Below are positions 6,954 through 8,794 of a stretch of DNA of 8,794 nucleotides, one piece after another (the stretch's first letter is position 1; the number at the start of each line of letters is the position of its first letter). The translations under genes were made by a program, and so were the position numbers. The DNA comes from Pseudomonadota bacterium (GTDB lineage Bacteria; Pseudomonadota; Alphaproteobacteria; Acetobacterales; Acetobacteraceae). The DNA is taken from the NCBI GenBank assembly GCA_021807975.1, contig JAKBCJ010000180.1, positions 1-8,794 of the forward strand. The letters run 5' to 3'. The notes below the pieces were generated by a model, which ran no database searches, had not been told where the DNA came from, and was given only the letters and a program-made list of their open reading frames with translations.

Positions 6954-6995
6954 GGCGAGGCGCCTCGCCGATCCGAAGGGGGAGATTGGATCGGC
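6954..6995 (+). terminator. Overlapping hairpins just after cysD, possible end of the dab-cysD transcript
   Basis: Seven bases after the cysD stop, GGCGAGGCGCCTCGCC (6954-6969) is a perfect 16-bp palindrome. GCCGATCC (6967-6974) and GGATCGGC (6988-6995) form an 8-bp stem with a 13-nt purine-rich loop. The two structures share 6967-6969, so both cannot form fully at once. No T-run follows, so this is not a standard intrinsic terminator; it could protect the 3' end or act with Rho. Confidence 0.45.
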
Positions 6996-7098
6996 AGGGC
7001 GTAAATCGCGTTGACGCATCGCACCCGCCGGCCGCGATCATGGTCAGGACGAGACACGTCAGGCAGCACCGTGGCGGTTCGGCTGACACTGGGGGCAT

Positions 7099-7148
7099 AA
7101 AAGAAAGGCCGGCATCTCGGGTGAAAGGATTCACCAGGTCTGCCGGCC
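7099..7148 (-). terminator. Rho-independent terminator of pal
   Basis: Read on the minus strand, GGCCGGCA (7148-7141) pairs with TGCCGGCC (7114-7107), enclosing a second stem GGTGAA/TTCACC with a 4-nt loop. The outer stem is followed at once by TTTCTTTT (7106-7099). This is a textbook stem plus T-tract about 50 nt beyond the pal stop codon. The plus-strand side has no T-run, so it is mainly a pal (or tol-pal) terminator, though the stem could also slow transcription arriving from cysD. Confidence 0.85.
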
Positions 7149-7171
7149 AATACTTCAAACGTGACGGGGCT

Positions 7172-7188
7172 CCGGGCTGAACGCCCGG
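7172..7188 (-). repeat. Small GC hairpin right after the pal stop
   Basis: CCGGGC (7172-7177) and GCCCGG (7183-7188) form a 6-bp stem with a 5-nt loop, 9 bp beyond the pal stop codon and upstream of the main terminator. No T-run follows it. It may only stabilise the 3' end of the message. Confidence 0.3.
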
Positions 7189-7197
7189 CGCCGCGGC

Positions 7198-7665
7198 TTA
7201 GCGAACGGAGGTGATCGCGTTCCGGTTCTGCGCCCAGGCTTGCTCGGTGGAGCCCTGTGCGGTCGGACGATCCTTGCCGTAGCTGATCGTGGTCATGCGG
7301 GCCGCGGCAACACCCTTGGACTTCAGATAAGCCGCAGCGGCATTCGCGCGACGGTTGCCGAGGGCGAGGTTGTATTCTTCGGTGCCGCGCTCATCGCAGT
7401 TACCAGCGATCTGCACGTTGTTGGTCGCATACTTCGCGAGCCAGGCAGCCTGCTTGTCCAGAGTCGCCTTCGCGTCGTCACGGAGGCTGGACTTGTTGAA
7501 GTCATAGAAAACGCGATCGCCAACATTGGCAACCAAGTCTTCCTGGCTGCCCGGCACGATGCTGGAGGCAACCGGAGCAGGGGTGGCCGGCTTGGTGGTG
7601 GCAGGGGTGGAGCACGCCGCCAGCAGGGCGACGGCGGACAGAGCGCCGAGGATCTTGATGTTCAT
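7198..7665 (-). CDS. pal: Pal, peptidoglycan-associated outer-membrane lipoprotein
   Basis: Pal anchors the outer membrane to peptidoglycan and works with TolB and TolQRA in envelope constriction at division. The 155-residue product begins MNIKILGALSAVALLAAC, a lipoprotein signal peptide with lipobox LAAC and lipidated C18; Ser follows at +2, which favours outer-membrane sorting. A short Ala/Pro/Thr linker (19-40) leads to the OmpA-like domain (about 47-155), with YDFNKSSL, AGNCDERGTEEYNLALGNRRANAAAAYL and ISYGKDRP. D91 and R106, 15 residues apart, match the pair that holds diaminopimelate in OmpA-like domains. The ATG at 7665 is chosen because the signal peptide starts there; the frame stays open upstream to an ATG at 7773, which would add 36 polar residues before the signal peptide. 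GAAG/AGGGA purines precede the chosen start. tolB lies upstream on the same strand, 218 bp away, and a terminator follows. Confidence 0.96.
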   Translation of the reverse strand: MNIKILGALSAVALLAACSTPATTKPATPAPVASSIVPGSQEDLVANVGDRVFYDFNKSSLRDDAKATLDKQAAWLAKYATNNVQIAGNCDERGTEEYNLALGNRRANAAAAYLKSKGVAAARMTTISYGKDRPTAQGSTEQAWAQNRNAITSVR

Positions 7666-7754
7666 CTTTTCTTCGTCCCTGGAAGGGGTGCAATCCAAAT
7701 GCGCGAACAGCGCCCGCGCAGGAAGAAACGGTAATCCGTTCCGTCCGCGTGAGC

Positions 7755-7783
7755 GATTAACGTGTTCGGGCAATGGCGGTCAA
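7755..7783 (-). promoter_or_regulatory. Candidate pal promoter in the tolB-pal spacer
   Basis: On the minus strand TTGACC (7783-7778) is followed after exactly 17 nt by TTAATC (7760-7755). The -35 is good, the -10 poor. It lies about 90 nt before the chosen pal start and would allow pal to be expressed separately from tolB, in keeping with the unusually long 218-bp spacer. Nothing else definite is seen in the spacer. Confidence 0.35.
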
Positions 7784-7883
7784 GTTCCCTTAGGCATTAA
7801 AAGTCCTCATAGCACCCATGTTGCGAACTCAGCACAGTACCGGCACCGGTTTGTCACACAATGGCGACGCTAAAACACACGTC

Positions 7884-8794
7884 CTAGGTTCCAAGCGGCG
7901 ACCATGCCGGGTCGGACGCATCGGTCGGGGTTTCCACCGGGCGCTCGTTGAACCCCGTGATATCGACCGAAACCAGCCGGGAGGAGAATCCGCGCCCGCG
8001 GGAATCCAGCGACCGGGTTTCACGCCAGAACATCAATACCCGCCCGTTAGGGGCGAAGGTGGGCCCCTCCACCAGCCAGCCCTCGGACAGGATGCGTTCG
8101 CCGGACCCGTCCGGATGCATCACGCCAATGGCGAAGTTCGATGTATCGCCGGCATAGCGGGTGAACGCGATCAGATCGCCGCGCGGCGACCAGACCGGGG
8201 TCGCATATTTCCCGTTGCCAAAACTGATGCGCTTCGCATCGCCCCCGCCCGAACCCATCACATAGATTTGCTGGTCACCGCCGCGATCCGACGCGAACGC
8301 AATCTGGGAGCCGTCCGGACTGAAGCACGGGCTGACGTCGATCGAACCGGAATTGGTCAGCCGCCGCGGCGAACGACTGGCGAGGTCCATCGACACGATG
8401 TCCGAACCGCCGCCATCGGCCACCGCCATGATCACGCCGCTTCCGTCCGGTGAAAACCGAGGTGCGAAGGTCATGCCGGCAAAATCACCCAGCAGCCGTT
8501 GCTGTCCGGAAGCCAGGTTGAACAGATAGACCCGCGGCCGGTTGTTCGCGTAGCTCATGAACGCGATTTCGTCCCGGGTCGGATGGAAACGCGGGGTCAG
8601 TACCAGCCAGGACCCATCGGTCAGCAGCCGGTTGTTTTCGCTGTCCTGATCCATGATCGCCAGCCGCTTGGTGCGGCGGTCCCGCGGGCCGGTCGCCGAA
8701 ATGTAAACCACGCGGGTGTCGAAATAGCCCTTTTCGCCCAGCAGCCGCTCATAGATCACGTCGGCCATGATGTGGGCGATACGGCGCCAGTTGC
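7884..8794 (-). CDS. tolB: TolB, periplasmic Tol-Pal beta-propeller protein (partial, 5' end off the right edge)
   Basis: Periplasmic partner of Pal and TolA. About 302 C-terminal residues are visible of a protein usually 430-450 long; the frame is open to the right edge, and the first visible residues NWRRIAHIMADVIYERLLGEKGYFDTR are the characteristic TolB segment joining the N-terminal domain to the propeller. The propeller blades repeat as TPRFHPTRDEIAFMSY, APRFSPDGSGVIMAVA, SPCFSPDGSQIAFASDRGG, TPVWSPRGDLIAFTRY and GPTFAPNGRVLMFWRE, closing with DPAWSP. The methionine at 8768 is internal and is not the start. Upstream tolQRA would lie beyond the window. The coding sequence ends in LGT followed by TAG at 7884-7886. 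Confidence 0.96.
   Translation of the reverse strand, partial: NWRRIAHIMADVIYERLLGEKGYFDTRVVYISATGPRDRRTKRLAIMDQDSENNRLLTDGSWLVLTPRFHPTRDEIAFMSYANNRPRVYLFNLASGQQRLLGDFAGMTFAPRFSPDGSGVIMAVADGGGSDIVSMDLASRSPRRLTNSGSIDVSPCFSPDGSQIAFASDRGGDQQIYVMGSGGGDAKRISFGNGKYATPVWSPRGDLIAFTRYAGDTSNFAIGVMHPDGSGERILSEGWLVEGPTFAPNGRVLMFWRETRSLDSRGRGFSSRLVSVDITGFNERPVETPTDASDPAWSPLGT

Noticed and set aside
6791..7180. Plus-strand open frame running from inside cysD into the intergenic region, considered as a cysN remnant
   Set aside because: The translation shows no GTPase motif such as a P-loop or NKMD-like box, and it overlaps the conserved cysD 3' end in another frame.
7666..7773. N-terminal extension of Pal from an ATG at 7773
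   Set aside because: It would put 36 polar residues before a clear lipoprotein signal peptide; the ATG at 7665 is the natural start.

Overview
This is a GC-rich, gene-dense stretch of what looks like an alphaproteobacterial chromosome. The evidence is an AapQ-type general amino-acid permease, a short Pal lipoprotein with the alphaproteobacterial GNCDERGT motif, and the tolB-pal order. A Rhodospirillales/Acetobacteraceae-like host is plausible, but that is inference from protein style and not a database match.

Layout, left to right. (1) 1-789, minus strand: the N-terminal two thirds of an aapQ-like ABC transporter permease that runs off the left edge. (2) 790-995: its leader and promoter region, with two adjacent inverted repeats. 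(3) 996-1886, minus: a NhaR-like LysR regulator. (4) 1887-1987: a compact divergent control region holding a dyad-symmetric T-N11-A LysR box. (5) 1988-6947, plus: three co-directional genes, dabB (Mrp/NuoL-like membrane subunit), dabA (DUF2309, carbonic-anhydrase-like zinc subunit) and a cysD-like PP-loop ATP sulfurylase small subunit. (6) 6948-7197: a convergent intergenic region with hairpins after cysD and a clear intrinsic terminator for pal. (7) 7198-7665, minus: pal. (8) 7666-7883: a spacer with a candidate pal promoter. (9) 7884-8794, minus: the C-terminal part of tolB, cut by the right edge.

The centre of interest is the LysR / dabB-dabA / cysD locus. DabA and DabB form the DAB (MpsAB) inorganic-carbon pump. 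DabB is thought to use the cation gradient, while DabA converts CO2 to bicarbonate on the cytoplasmic face in a one-way manner. All four zinc-site residues of DabA are present. The divergent LysR gene is the obvious candidate regulator.

The unusual part is the third gene. It is an apparently intact CysD with no CysN or CysNC partner beside it, 48 bp behind dabA and followed by hairpins and then the convergent pal gene. Either sulfate activation is tied to the carbon-supply operon, or this CysD paralogue has a different job. No Rubisco, carboxysome or other autotrophy gene is visible, so the window does not show whether the pump serves autotrophy or anaplerotic carboxylation. The flanks (amino-acid permease, Tol-Pal) are ordinary housekeeping genes.
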